From: Janthinobacterium sp051380875
Lineage (GTDB): Bacteria; Pseudomonadota; Gammaproteobacteria; Burkholderiales; Burkholderiaceae_D
Direction of reading: 5' to 3'
Assembly (NCBI RefSeq): GCF_051380875.1
Contig: NZ_JBNYXW010000016.1
Location: forward strand, 62,001-126,000
Length of the DNA stretch: 64,000 bases
Positions 32,681 to 42,193 of the stretch are shown piece after piece (within the stretch, counting starts at the first letter, position 1; the number at the start of each line of letters is the position of its first letter). The notes beneath the pieces are model-generated. The model saw nothing but the letters and a program-made list of their open reading frames with translations, was not told where the DNA came from and ran no database searches. Both the position numbers and the translations under genes were made by a program.

Positions 32681-34036
32681 ATGTCTGCTGACGTGCTCCC
32701 GGCGCCAGCGTCGCTGCGCGCCCCGCGCACGGTCGAAGAGACGGGGCTGCCCTTCCTGTTCCTGGTCGAATTGCTGGTCAAGGTGCTGTTCCAGCGCGGC
32801 CAGCTGCATTTGCCCGAGCTGGCCGCCTACGTCAAGCTGGGCCTGGGGGTGATCGACCCCGTGATCGCCTTTATTCGGCTGGAAAAAATGTGCGAGGTGA
32901 TGCGTCGCGGCGCCAGCGGCACCGATGCCGACATCCATTACCAATTGACGGACAGTGGCCGTCAGCGCGCGCTTGAGTGTTTGGCGCGCAATGCCTATGC
33001 CGGGCCATGCCCGGTGCCGCTGGCCGCCTATAACGCGCAAGTGTCGGGCCAGAGCGTAGCCAACATGCATGTCACCCGCTCACGGGTACAGGCCAGCTTC
33101 GACGGCGTGGTGGTCAACCCGACAGTGCTCGACCAGCTGGGTTCGGCCATGAATTCCGGGCGCGCCATTTTCATTTATGGCGCCGCCGGCAGCGGCAAGA
33201 CCTACCTGGCCGAGCGCCTGCAAGATCTGCTGCAGGGGGCGATAGCGCTGCCTTACGCGATCATGGTCGATGGCGAAGTCGTGCCTTTCTATGATCCGGT
33301 GCTGCATGTGCCGGCCGCGCAATGTCAGGAAGTGCCGGCAGGCATCGAGAAAGTCGTGCAGCTCGATGCGCGCTGGGTGCGCGGCGTGCGCCGCCCGGCG
33401 GTGCTCACCGGCGGCGAGCTGACCCTGGAAATGCTCGACTTGCGCTTCGACAGCGTGACGCGTTTGTACCGTGCGCCGCCCCACCTGAAGGCAAACAACG
33501 GCATTTTCATCATCGATGACCTGGGGCGGCAGCGCTGTTCGCCACTGGAACTGATGAACCGCTGGATCGTGCCGATGGACCGCGCCATCGATTATCTGTC
33601 GCTGCACAACGGCCATACCTTCCAGGTCCCGTTCGACGTGGTGGTGGTGTTTTCATCGAATTTCTTGCCCGAGCGCCTGTCGGACGCGGCCTTCCTGCGG
33701 CGCCTGGGCTACAAGATCGAAGTGCCCGCGCTCGGCGCCGCTGATTATGAAACCGTGTTTCGCCAGACCTGCCTGGCCTACGGCGTGGACTTCGACGCGG
33801 CTGCCTTTGACTTTTTATTGCAGCGCCATGCGCGCGGCAACACGCCGTTGCTAGCCTGCTATCCGCGCGACCTGATACGCCAGGTACGCGACCTGGCGCG
33901 CTATGAAGGCACTGCGGTGCAGCTCAACGAAGCGGTGCTGGACTGGGCCTGGAGCAACTATTTTGCCGGTGCCAATGAGCGCGATGGCGCTGAAGATAAG
34001 GCCGCGCAAGAGCGGCGCGAACCGAAATCAAGCTGA
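32681..34036 (+). CDS. AAA-type ATPase in the Tad locus
   Basis: This 451-residue protein has an N-terminal winged-helix-like region (about 20-95) and an AAA ATPase core with Walker A GAAGSGKTYLAERL near 170-185, Walker B GIFIIDDLGRQR and sensor text FSSNFLPERL. It is annotated in relatives as an ATPase with chaperone activity and is often embedded in betaproteobacterial Tad loci between tadV and cpaB. It is not one of the core Tad proteins and its job is unknown. The start is ATG 32681. Confidence 0.72.
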   Translation: MSADVLPAPASLRAPRTVEETGLPFLFLVELLVKVLFQRGQLHLPELAAYVKLGLGVIDPVIAFIRLEKMCEVMRRGASGTDADIHYQLTDSGRQRALECLARNAYAGPCPVPLAAYNAQVSGQSVANMHVTRSRVQASFDGVVVNPTVLDQLGSAMNSGRAIFIYGAAGSGKTYLAERLQDLLQGAIALPYAIMVDGEVVPFYDPVLHVPAAQCQEVPAGIEKVVQLDARWVRGVRRPAVLTGGELTLEMLDLRFDSVTRLYRAPPHLKANNGIFIIDDLGRQRCSPLELMNRWIVPMDRAIDYLSLHNGHTFQVPFDVVVVFSSNFLPERLSDAAFLRRLGYKIEVPALGAADYETVFRQTCLAYGVDFDAAAFDFLLQRHARGNTPLLACYPRDLIRQVRDLARYEGTAVQLNEAVLDWAWSNYFAGANERDGAEDKAAQERREPKSS

Positions 34037-34052
34037 AGTCAGAGGAAAATCG

Positions 34053-34907
34053 ATGAGAAATACCCGTGCTTTACTCATGTTGTTGCTGGCGCTGGTGCTG
34101 GCCGGCGCGGCCGTGCTGGCGGCGGCGATCTGGATGGGGGGGCAAAATACACCGTCCAGCCAGAAGGTCATGGTGGCCCTGATCGATATCGGCGTGGGCA
34201 GCAAGGTGACGCCGCTCATGCTGCGCAGCATGGATTGGCCGACCGGCGCGCAGCCGCCCGGCGCCTTTAGCGACAGCAAGGGGCTTGATGGGCGCATCAC
34301 GCGCACCTCCATCAGTCTTGGCGAACCTGTATTGGAAAGCAAGCTTGCGCCGCCGGGGACAACGGGTGGCCTATCGTCCATCGTGGCCGACGGCAAGCGC
34401 GCCATGACCGTGCGCGTCAACGACGTGGTCGGCGTGGCCGGCTTTGCCTTGCCAGGCAACTTCGTCGATATCCTGGTCAATACCCAGGACGACCGCGCCA
34501 AGGCGTCAGGCGGCGCCGAACTGGCCATTTCCAAGATCGTCCTGGAACGCATCCTGGTGCTGGCCGTGGCGCAGGAATCGAACCGTGACGACAACAAGCC
34601 GAAAGTGGTCAATGCCGTGACCCTGGAACTGACGCCAGACCAGGTGGAAAAGCTCGACCTGGCGCGCAGCGTGGGCACCTTGTCGCTGGTACTGCGCAAC
34701 CAGATCGATCCGGCGCCCGTCAATACGGGCGGCGCGACCAAGGAGTCGCTGCTGGGACTGAAGCCGCTGGTGCCGGCTGCCGTGCCGCGGGCGGCTGCTT
34801 CCGCTACGCCGCGCGCACCGGCACGGCCGGCCGCCCCCCCAGTCGCGGCCCCTGCCGAAAGCGTCAAAGTGATCACCGGCATGGACACGCGCGTCCAGCA
34901 ATTTTAA
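34053..34907 (+). CDS. cpaB: Flp pilus assembly protein CpaB/RcpC
   Basis: From ATG 34053 (AGAGGAAAA upstream) this is a 284-residue protein with an N-terminal TM/signal anchor (LLMLLLALVLAGAAVLAAAI) and a SAF-domain (VALIDIGVGSKVTPLMLRS). An RcpC-type region (MTVRVNDVVGVAGFALPGNFVDILV) follows, then an Ala/Pro-rich tail. It is periplasmic and helps to couple the secretin to the inner-membrane platform. It precedes the secretin by 24 bases. Confidence 0.85.
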   Translation: MRNTRALLMLLLALVLAGAAVLAAAIWMGGQNTPSSQKVMVALIDIGVGSKVTPLMLRSMDWPTGAQPPGAFSDSKGLDGRITRTSISLGEPVLESKLAPPGTTGGLSSIVADGKRAMTVRVNDVVGVAGFALPGNFVDILVNTQDDRAKASGGAELAISKIVLERILVLAVAQESNRDDNKPKVVNAVTLELTPDQVEKLDLARSVGTLSLVLRNQIDPAPVNTGGATKESLLGLKPLVPAAVPRAAASATPRAPARPAAPPVAAPAESVKVITGMDTRVQQF

Positions 34908-34931
34908 GCAAACCAGAATCAGGGATAGTTG

Positions 34932-36479
34932 ATGACCTCATTTCGTACCCGTATTGTCAAGCCACGCCTGGCCTTGGCCGTGAGTGGCTTGACGGCGAGC
35001 ATGCTGTGGCACTTTGGCGCCTGCGCTGCGCCTGCACCAAAAAAGCCTGACATCGCCCTCAAGGCCGCCGAGACGGTGGCACCTTTGTCCCTGGGCGCCG
35101 ACATTGCCAGGTTGGGGCCAGCCATCCGCCTTTCCGTCGGCAAGTCGACCCTGCGCAGCCTGACCCGCCCCGTCTCCCAGATCGCCGTCAATGATCCGAA
35201 GGTGGCTGGCGCCAGGATGCTGGGCAGCTCCAGCGAGTTGTATATCTGGGGCCTCGCGCCGGGCAGTACCAATCTGATTCTGTGGGACAAGGATCACCGG
35301 CCGGTGATTGTCGATATCGAGGTCGACGTCGATGCCGACGGCTTGCAGGCGCAACTGGCGCAGGTGTTTCCCCGCGAAACCGATGTCAAGGCCAGCGCGG
35401 CCGCTGGCGCCATTGTGCTGTCGGGCATGGTGTCCGATTCGGTCAAGGCCAGCCAGATACTGGCCATGGCCAAGGCGTTCGCCCAGCGCGGCACGCCCGA
35501 GTCCGCGCCAGCCGGCGCCAGCGCGTCGGCCACGCCTGCGCCTATGACCACGCCTGCGCCTATGGCCACACCTGCCGGCGCTGCCAGTTCGGGCACTAGC
35601 GTGATCAATATGCTGACGATCGCGGCGCCGCAGCAGGTCATGCTGGAAGTCAAGATTGCCGAGGTATCGAAAACCCTGGTCGACCAACTGGGCGCCAGCA
35701 TCGGCGCGCGTGCCACCAGCGGCAACTGGACCTACAGCCTGCTGTCCAATTTGTTGAGCGGCAATCCCAGCCTGGTCGATGGTTTCAATGGAAAAAATGG
35801 CAATTTCCTGACCCTCGATGCACAAAAACGCGATGGCCTGGTGAAAGTGCTGGCCGAACCGAACATCATGGCGATCAGCGGCCAGGAAGCCAGCTTCCTG
35901 GCCGGCGGCAAGATTTTCATTCCGGTAGCGCAAGACAGCACCACCAACAAGGTGACCCTGGAGGAGAAGGAATTCGGCATCGCCGTGAAGTTCACGCCGA
36001 CCGTGCTTGAAGGCGGGCGCATCAACCTGAAGGTGGCGCCGGAAGTGTCCGAACTGAACAAGGATGGGATCGGCATCACCATCGGCGGCACCACCGGCAG
36101 CGCGATCCTGCCAGCGTTTACCACGCGGCGCGCCACCACCACGGTGCAATTGTTCGATGGCCAGAGTTTCGCCATCGGTGGCTTGATCAAGAACAACGTG
36201 ACCACGAATATCAAGGCATTGCCGATGCTGGGCGAAATCCCGGTACTGGGCGCCTTGTTCCGCAGCAGCGACTTCCAGACCGACCGCACCGAACTGGTGT
36301 TCATCATCACGCCGCACCTGGTCAAGCCGCTGGCTGGCGACTACGTGCTGCCAACGGATGCTTATGTCGCGCCCAGCCGCGCGCAATTCTTCTTGCAAGG
36401 GAAGATGGAAGGTTCCGCCAAGCCCCAAGCCGCACAACCAGCGCCGGCCCCACCGGCAACCGGTTTTGACATTCAATAG
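34932..36479 (+). CDS. cpaC: Secretin CpaC/RcpA of the Tad pilus
   Basis: This 515-residue protein has a signal peptide (cut near GACAAP), a pilus-specific BON-like N-terminal region (about 60-150: VGKSTLRSLTRPVSQIAVND), an Ala/Thr/Pro linker near 185-220 and a secretin domain at about 230-470 (MLEVKIAEVSK, FSIGGLIKNNV-like FAIGGLIKNNVTTNIKALP, RTELVFIITPHLVKPL). It forms the outer-membrane channel of the Flp pilus. The start is ATG 34932 with AGGGA six bases before. Confidence 0.87.
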   Translation: MTSFRTRIVKPRLALAVSGLTASMLWHFGACAAPAPKKPDIALKAAETVAPLSLGADIARLGPAIRLSVGKSTLRSLTRPVSQIAVNDPKVAGARMLGSSSELYIWGLAPGSTNLILWDKDHRPVIVDIEVDVDADGLQAQLAQVFPRETDVKASAAAGAIVLSGMVSDSVKASQILAMAKAFAQRGTPESAPAGASASATPAPMTTPAPMATPAGAASSGTSVINMLTIAAPQQVMLEVKIAEVSKTLVDQLGASIGARATSGNWTYSLLSNLLSGNPSLVDGFNGKNGNFLTLDAQKRDGLVKVLAEPNIMAISGQEASFLAGGKIFIPVAQDSTTNKVTLEEKEFGIAVKFTPTVLEGGRINLKVAPEVSELNKDGIGITIGGTTGSAILPAFTTRRATTTVQLFDGQSFAIGGLIKNNVTTNIKALPMLGEIPVLGALFRSSDFQTDRTELVFIITPHLVKPLAGDYVLPTDAYVAPSRAQFFLQGKMEGSAKPQAAQPAPAPPATGFDIQ

Positions 36480-36489
36480 GAAACAGACC

Positions 36490-36771
36490 ATGCAGCGTCC
36501 TCCCTCACTTCCCATGCTGTGCGTGCTGCTGCTGGCGCTGGCCGCCAGCGGCTGCGGCACCACGCCGCGCCTGGACCGCAACTTTGGCCGCAGCGTCGAT
36601 TTGCTGCGCGCCCAGCAAGTACTTAACCCGCAGGCGGCCCTGAACCGCGATCCGGTGGCAGGCATGGACGGCAAGGCAGGCAATGCCGCGTATGAGGCCT
36701 ACCAGAAGAGCTTCAGCGCCCCCGTTCCGCAAGCGGCCGGATTTACTATCGGCATCGGTGGACGCCAGTGA
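36490..36771 (+). CDS. Small lipoprotein of the Tad locus
   Basis: This 93-residue protein starts at 36490 with AGGAAA before it. Its lipobox is LAASGC (Cys at about 21). The mature part has RNFGRSVDLLRAQQVLNPQA, which is often seen in Tad-locus lipoproteins. It fills the position of CpaD/RcpB (secretin-associated lipoprotein), although it is much shorter. Outer-membrane location is inferred. It ends 37 bases before the GTG of tadZ. Confidence 0.7.
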   Translation: MQRPPSLPMLCVLLLALAASGCGTTPRLDRNFGRSVDLLRAQQVLNPQAALNRDPVAGMDGKAGNAAYEAYQKSFSAPVPQAAGFTIGIGGRQ

Positions 36772-36808
36772 GAACGGCGCCGTCACAAAAAAACAAGCAA
36801 GGCATATC

Positions 36809-37969
36809 GTGAAAATCGTCATCATATCCAGGGATGAAAAAGCGCTGGCCGAACTGGGCCGGCTGGTGCGCGGCCGCAATCCGGACGACGACGTCGACGC
36901 CGGCGCAGGTCCGCTCGAGCAGCTGTATTCGGCGCAGCAACTGCCCGATGTGCTGGTCTTCGACCGGCCGGGCAACGACGGCGCCGACCTGGCTGCCATC
37001 GAACGCCTCAGCAACCAATATCCGCGCCTGGCCGTGATCCTGCTTTGCCCGCAGCATTCGCCGGAATTTCTGCTGCAGGCCATGCGCGCCGGCGTGCGCG
37101 AAGTGCTGCCGTTCCCGGCTGCGGCCGCCAGCATGTACCCGGCGCTCGAACGCATCGAGGAAAAACTCGAGCGGCGCGACAATGGCAATGGCAAGGTGCT
37201 GGCCTTCATTTCGTGCAAGGGCGGCAGCGGCGCCACCTTCATCGCCACCAACCTGGGCTATGCCCTGGCGGCCAGTGGCCACAAGCGCGTTGCCTTGCTG
37301 GACTTGAACCTGCACTTCGGCGATGCCTCGCTGTTTGTTTCGGAAAACAAGCCGCTGGCCACCCTGGCCGACGTGACGCGCGACATCCACCGCCTCGACC
37401 CCTCGTTCCTGGCCTCGAGCATGCTTAATGTGCTGCCCAATTTCAGCGTGCTGGCCGCGCCAGAGGATCCGGCCCATGCCAGCGAAGTCCTGCCCGAGCA
37501 TATCGACGCCATCATCAAGCTGGCGCGGCGCCAGTACGATTTCGTCGTGCTCGACGTGGGCCGCAACCTCGACGCGGTCAGCGTGCGCGCGCTCGATCAT
37601 GCCGACATGATTTTCCCGATATTGCAAACCACCTTGCCCTACATTCGCGACGGCAAGCGCCTGCTGGGCATGTTCCGTTCGCTCGAATACGACAAGGACA
37701 AGATCCGCCTGATCGTGAACCGGCACGACAAGGGTGGCGAAATCCGCCTGCAAGACCTGGAAGCGGCATACGGCACCACGATCGACCGCACGGTGCCGAA
37801 TCACTATGCCTCGGCGGCCGCCTCGGTCAACCAGGGCGTACCCATCTTGCAGCTGGACAAAACCAGCCCCATCACGCGTTCGCTGCAGGAATTTGCCGCC
37901 AGCTTGACCGGCGTCAGCGTTGAACCCGTGCGTCAAGGCTGGCTGAGCCGCGTGCTGCAGCGCGGCTAA
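36809..37969 (+). CDS. tadZ: TadZ/CpaE-like localisation ATPase
   Basis: The start is GTG 36809 (AAGG upstream), giving 386 residues. An N-terminal receiver-like domain (about 1-125, lacking a clear phospho-acceptor) is followed by a MinD-type ATPase: ISCKGGSGATFIATNLGY, RVALLDLNLHFGDASLF, YDFVVLDVGRNLDAV. The deviant Walker A reads KGGSGAT instead of KGGxGKT, so the second Lys is Ala. TadZ proteins are known for non-standard Walker A motifs. It places the pilus machine at a cell pole and recruits other Tad proteins. Confidence 0.82.
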   Translation: MKIVIISRDEKALAELGRLVRGRNPDDDVDAGAGPLEQLYSAQQLPDVLVFDRPGNDGADLAAIERLSNQYPRLAVILLCPQHSPEFLLQAMRAGVREVLPFPAAAASMYPALERIEEKLERRDNGNGKVLAFISCKGGSGATFIATNLGYALAASGHKRVALLDLNLHFGDASLFVSENKPLATLADVTRDIHRLDPSFLASSMLNVLPNFSVLAAPEDPAHASEVLPEHIDAIIKLARRQYDFVVLDVGRNLDAVSVRALDHADMIFPILQTTLPYIRDGKRLLGMFRSLEYDKDKIRLIVNRHDKGGEIRLQDLEAAYGTTIDRTVPNHYASAAASVNQGVPILQLDKTSPITRSLQEFAASLTGVSVEPVRQGWLSRVLQRG

Positions 37970-37995
37970 CCACGATTTAGAACAGGATCATTCCC

Positions 37996-39366
37996 ATGAC
38001 AAGCTCCCCTACGTCCACGCTGTCGATACGCGAACGGCTCGGCAGCGGCAAGATCGCCCCCCTGACGCCACAGCGCGCGCCGGCCATCGACAACCGCAGC
38101 TACCGCGAGCTGAAACAGCGCATCCACTCGCTGCTGCTGGAACGGGTCGACCTGGAAAGCATGCAACGCCTGACGCAGGAACAGATCCGCGATGAATTGC
38201 GCAGCCTGGTCGAGCGCTTGCTGGACGAAGAAGCGGTGGTCATCAATGATGTCGAGCGCAAGAACCTGACGCGCGACATCCGCAACGAGATGCTCGGCTT
38301 CGGCCCCCTGGAAACGCTGCTGTCCGATCCGAGCGTGTCGGATATCCTGGTCAACGGCCACAAGCAGGTGTATGTGGAGCGGCGCGGCAAGCTGGAACTG
38401 ACCGATGTCGTCTTCAATGACGACGCCCACCTGATGAAGATCATCGACAAGATCGTCTCGCGCGTGGGCCGCCGCATCGATGAATCGAGCCCCATGGTCG
38501 ATGCGCGCCTGCCGGACGGCTCGCGCGTGAACGCCATCATCCCGCCGCTGGCCATCGATGGGCCGGTGATGTCGATCCGGCGCTTTTCCGTCGATCCGCT
38601 GCGCCTGGCCGATCTGGTCGCCTACAACAGCATGACGGCCGAGATGGCCGAAGTGCTGCAGGGCCTGGGCAAGGCGAAGATGAATATCCTCATTTCCGGG
38701 GGCACGGGCAGCGGCAAGACCACCATGCTCAACGTGATCTCCGGCTTCATCGGCAATACCGAACGCATCGTCACAGTCGAAGACGCGGCCGAGCTGCAAT
38801 TGCAGCAGCCGCACGTGGTGCGCCTGGAAACCCGGCCGCCGAATATCGAAGGCAAGGGCGAAGTGTCGCAGCGGGCGCTGGTGCGCAACGCCTTGCGCAT
38901 GCGCCCCGACCGCATCATTCTGGGCGAGGTGCGCGGCGCCGAAGCGCTCGACATGCTGGGCGCCATGAACACGGGTCATGAAGGTTCCATGGCGACGATC
39001 CATGCGAACACGCCGCGCGACGCCATTACGCGTTTGGAAAACATGATCAGCATGGCGGCCGCCAACCTGCCCAGCAAGGCCATCCGCCAGCAGATCAGTT
39101 CGGCCGTCTCGGTAGTGGTGCAGGTGTCGCGCCTGATCGACGGCAAGCGCAAGGTGACCTCAATCCAGGAAATCACGGGCATGGAAGGCGATGTGATCAC
39201 GATGCAGGAAATCTTCAGCTTCAAGCAGACGGGCGTGGGCGAGGGCGGTACCGTGGTCGGCCATTTTTCGGCCAGCGGCATTCGTCCGCGTTTCCTCGAG
39301 CGCTTGAACAGCTTCGGCATCGGCGTCTCCAGTGCGCTGTTCGAACCGACCGGATCGGGGCGCTGA
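37996..39366 (+). CDS. tadA: Tad pilus assembly ATPase TadA/CpaF
   Basis: This 456-residue secretion ATPase has an N-terminal helical domain and a C-terminal RecA-like core: Walker A SGGTGSGKTTML, Walker B RIILGEVRGAEALDML, Asp box VEDAAELQ and His box GSMATIHANTP, all intact. It is a hexameric motor for polymerising Flp. It is followed by tadB with only six bases between. Confidence 0.88.
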   Translation: MTSSPTSTLSIRERLGSGKIAPLTPQRAPAIDNRSYRELKQRIHSLLLERVDLESMQRLTQEQIRDELRSLVERLLDEEAVVINDVERKNLTRDIRNEMLGFGPLETLLSDPSVSDILVNGHKQVYVERRGKLELTDVVFNDDAHLMKIIDKIVSRVGRRIDESSPMVDARLPDGSRVNAIIPPLAIDGPVMSIRRFSVDPLRLADLVAYNSMTAEMAEVLQGLGKAKMNILISGGTGSGKTTMLNVISGFIGNTERIVTVEDAAELQLQQPHVVRLETRPPNIEGKGEVSQRALVRNALRMRPDRIILGEVRGAEALDMLGAMNTGHEGSMATIHANTPRDAITRLENMISMAAANLPSKAIRQQISSAVSVVVQVSRLIDGKRKVTSIQEITGMEGDVITMQEIFSFKQTGVGEGGTVVGHFSASGIRPRFLERLNSFGIGVSSALFEPTGSGR

Positions 39367-39372
39367 CGCGGC

Positions 39373-40350
39373 ATGAATTACCTTTCCTATTTGGTCTATA
39401 TGCTGATCTTCCTGACGGTGCTGTTGCTGGTTGGCGCCGTCTACCTTGGCTGGCAATCGGCGCGCGGCGCCGGCGCCGGACGGGTTGCGCGGCGCTTGCG
39501 CGCCATGCATACGGCCAGTGATGACAGCAGCAAAGCCGTGTCGATCACCAAGGAGCGGCCGCTCAGTCCGAATCCCGGCCTGCAGGGCCTACTGGAAGCG
39601 CTGCCCGGCGTCAAGTTGCTGGACCGTTTATTGCTGCAGTCGGGAAAAAGCTGGAATGTCGGCAAATTCCTTGGCTACTCCTTGCTGGCCTGGCTGGTCG
39701 GCCTGGTCATGCTGAGTTTATTCAGTTTGCCGCTGTATATCCGCCTGGCGCTGACCTTGGCCAGCGCGGCCTTGCCCTATTTTATGGTGACCCGCGCCAA
39801 GGCCAGCCGGCAGTCGCGCATCGAACAGCAATTGCCCGATGCGCTGGACTTGATGGGCCGCGCCATGCGCGCCGGCCACGCATTCCCGACCGCGCTGAAA
39901 ATGGTCGGCGATGAAATGAACGGGCCGCTGGCCGACGAGTTCCGCGCCGTTTTCGACGAGGTCAATTTTGGCGTGTCGATGTCGGACGCCTTGACGAACC
40001 TGGCGACGCGGGTACCGAGTGCCGATCTGCGTTACTTTGTGATCGCCGTCCTGATCCAGCGTGAAACGGGCGGCAATTTGACAGAGTTGCTGACCAGTAT
40101 CAGCGCCATCATCCGCGATCGTTTGAAATTGCTTGGCCAGGTGCGTGTGCTCTCGGCCGAAGGGCGCATGTCCGCCTGGATCCTGGGCTTGTTGCCATTC
40201 GGCGCAGCCTTGATGATGCACCTGATGAATCCGCAATTCCTGGCTTTGCTGTACACCGACCGGGGTGGTCGGAAAATGGTGGTGGTGGCCTTGAGCTTGC
40301 TCGTTTTAGGCGTGTTGGTGATCCGCAAGATCGTCCGCATTCGCGTGTGA
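39373..40350 (+). CDS. tadB: Inner-membrane platform protein TadB
   Basis: This 325-residue protein starts with a TM segment (LVYMLIFLTVLLLVGAVYLG), has a T2SF domain near 150-270 (LPDALDLMGRAMRAGHAFP, NFGVSMSDALTNLATRVP) and closing TM helices. It forms with TadC the membrane platform on which TadA acts. The start ATG follows the tadA stop closely. Confidence 0.86.
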   Translation: MNYLSYLVYMLIFLTVLLLVGAVYLGWQSARGAGAGRVARRLRAMHTASDDSSKAVSITKERPLSPNPGLQGLLEALPGVKLLDRLLLQSGKSWNVGKFLGYSLLAWLVGLVMLSLFSLPLYIRLALTLASAALPYFMVTRAKASRQSRIEQQLPDALDLMGRAMRAGHAFPTALKMVGDEMNGPLADEFRAVFDEVNFGVSMSDALTNLATRVPSADLRYFVIAVLIQRETGGNLTELLTSISAIIRDRLKLLGQVRVLSAEGRMSAWILGLLPFGAALMMHLMNPQFLALLYTDRGGRKMVVVALSLLVLGVLVIRKIVRIRV

Positions 40351-40391
40351 GGGCATGAGATGATGCAGTTGAAAAAAATAGGAGCGGCACG

Positions 40392-41324
40392 ATGAACGGC
40401 ATACAGATAGCCTTGCTGATGGCGTTGTTCCTGATCGTGTTCGGCATTGTCTTGCTACTCATGCGCTTGTTTGCGGGCAGCGCGGTGCAAGTGCGCCTGG
40501 AGGCGCTTGATGGCAAGAAAATCGAGACCACCAAGGGCCGCCGCGCCAATCAGCGCTGGGTGGAACGCATCGTCAGCCTGACCCGCCCGCTGGCCAAGTT
40601 GTCCGTGCCGGAAGAAGGTTGGGATGAGTCGCCCATCCGCATCCGCTTCATCAATGCGGGTTGGCGCAAGAGCTACGCGCCGGGGCTGTTTTACGCCGCC
40701 AAGACGGGGCTGACGCTGCTGCTTCCCTTGCTGGCCTATCTGCTGCTGCGGCATGGAGACCACAATTTTTTCCTGTGGCTGATATCGGCCGCGGCCGCCG
40801 GTTATTACTTGCCCAATATATGGCTCAAGCATTGCCTGAAAGAGCGGCAACGCGAAATCTTTGAAACCTTTCCCGATGCGCTGGACCTCATGACCGTGTG
40901 CGTCGAAGCTGGCCTGGCGATGGATGCCGCGCTGGCGCGGGTGGCGCAGGAAATTGGCATGAAAAGTGAAATCCTGGCCGAGGAATTGCAATTGGTGACG
41001 TTGGAATTACGCGCCGGCAGCGCCAAGGACAAGGCCTTGCGCAACTTGGCGCTGCGCACGGGCGTGGAGGATGTCGATTCCCTGGTGACCTTGCTGATAC
41101 AGGCGGAGCGCTTCGGCACCAGCATCGCCGCTTCGTTGCGGGTGCAGTCTGATCAACTGCGCACCAAGCGGCGCCAGCGGGCCGAGGAGACGGCGGCGAA
41201 AATCGCCCTCAAGCTGTTGTTTCCCTTGATATTTTTTATCTTTCCATCGTTGATGGTGGTACTCATGGGACCGGCCATTTTGCAGATTTACCGTGTCTTG
41301 CTGCCGGCGATGCGCGGCGTATGA
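40392..41324 (+). CDS. tadC: Inner-membrane platform protein TadC
   Basis: This 310-residue homologue of TadB has TM helices at about 5-25, 100-150 and 265-305 and a T2SF core (FPDALDLMTVCVEAGLAMDAAL, AERFGTSIAASLRVQSDQLR). Its start follows GGAG (AAATAGGAGCGGCACG before the ATG). Its stop overlaps the tadD ATG by four bases (ATGA), so coupling is tight. Confidence 0.86.
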   Translation: MNGIQIALLMALFLIVFGIVLLLMRLFAGSAVQVRLEALDGKKIETTKGRRANQRWVERIVSLTRPLAKLSVPEEGWDESPIRIRFINAGWRKSYAPGLFYAAKTGLTLLLPLLAYLLLRHGDHNFFLWLISAAAAGYYLPNIWLKHCLKERQREIFETFPDALDLMTVCVEAGLAMDAALARVAQEIGMKSEILAEELQLVTLELRAGSAKDKALRNLALRTGVEDVDSLVTLLIQAERFGTSIAASLRVQSDQLRTKRRQRAEETAAKIALKLLFPLIFFIFPSLMVVLMGPAILQIYRVLLPAMRGV

Positions 41325-42142
41325 AGTTACTCTCGGCTATCACCAGATTACCTGGCCTGTGGATGCTGGCGTGCTTGCTGCAGGGTTGCGCGGCGCCGCT
41401 GGCCCCCGCCGCGTGGAATATTCAGGCGGTGCAGCGCATCAACAATTCCGCCGGCCAGAATGCCGCCACGTACTTTGAGCTTGGAAAGTTTTATCAGGAG
41501 CGGGGGCAGCTGCAACTGGCGGCCGAGGCCTATGCCGTCTCGATTGCGCTCGACCCGCGGCAACTGGGGGCGCGCAATGCGCAGGCCGTGCTCGATGCCC
41601 GCCTTGGCCGGCTCGAACAGGCGGCCTCCGCGCTGCGCGAGCTGGTCAGCGAATATCCGCAGGCCGCCCAGCCGATGAATAATCTCGGTTATGTGTACTA
41701 CTTGCAGGGGGAGCTGGCGCAGGCGTCCAGCATGCTTGAGCAGGCAGTGGCGCGCGATGGCGGCAGGCAACTGGCGCGCAATAATTTGCAACTGGTGCAG
41801 GCGGCGCAGGTGGATGCGGCAGCACCGGCAGCCGTGTCCGTCGCCGTAGCGTTACAGGCGCCGGGTAATATCGAAATTATTAACGGCAATGGCATCCGTG
41901 GCATGGCGGCCCAGGTACGCTTGCGCGTGCAGGTGCAAGGCATCGTGGTAAGCCGGCTTGGCAACCTGCCTGGTTTTCGCCATGCACGCAGCCAGATTCT
42001 GTATGCGCCAGGCAACGAGCGCCAGGCCAGTGCCTTGCGTCTTGCCGTGGCACAGCCGGGGCAGGCCATGAAACTGGTGCCAGTGGACAGTCTGGGGCGC
42101 GGCGCCGGCGTCCGCTTGATTCTGGGACGCGACCAAGCATAG
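41321..42142 (+). CDS. tadD: TadD-like TPR lipoprotein with LytR_C-type domain
   Basis: This 273-residue protein has a lipobox at LLQGC (about residue 23), two to three TPR motifs (about 45-150: ATYFELGKFYQERGQLQLAA, PMNNLGYVYYLQGELAQAS) and a C-terminal LytR-type domain at about 190-255 (NIEIINGNGIRGMAAQV). TadD pilotins usually have TPRs only; the C-terminal addition is less common. It is thought to help to place or stabilise the secretin. Confidence 0.78.
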   Translation: MKLLSAITRLPGLWMLACLLQGCAAPLAPAAWNIQAVQRINNSAGQNAATYFELGKFYQERGQLQLAAEAYAVSIALDPRQLGARNAQAVLDARLGRLEQAASALRELVSEYPQAAQPMNNLGYVYYLQGELAQASSMLEQAVARDGGRQLARNNLQLVQAAQVDAAAPAAVSVAVALQAPGNIEIINGNGIRGMAAQVRLRVQVQGIVVSRLGNLPGFRHARSQILYAPGNERQASALRLAVAQPGQAMKLVPVDSLGRGAGVRLILGRDQA

Positions 42143-42193
42143 CCAACGTGGCAGTAGAAAATTATTAGCATCAAAAATAACAGGGAGAAGTAC

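Noticed and set aside
34938..36683. 581-codon antisense frame over cpaC
   Set aside because: Low-complexity Arg/Gly/His text with no domain; the sense strand encodes a complete secretin.
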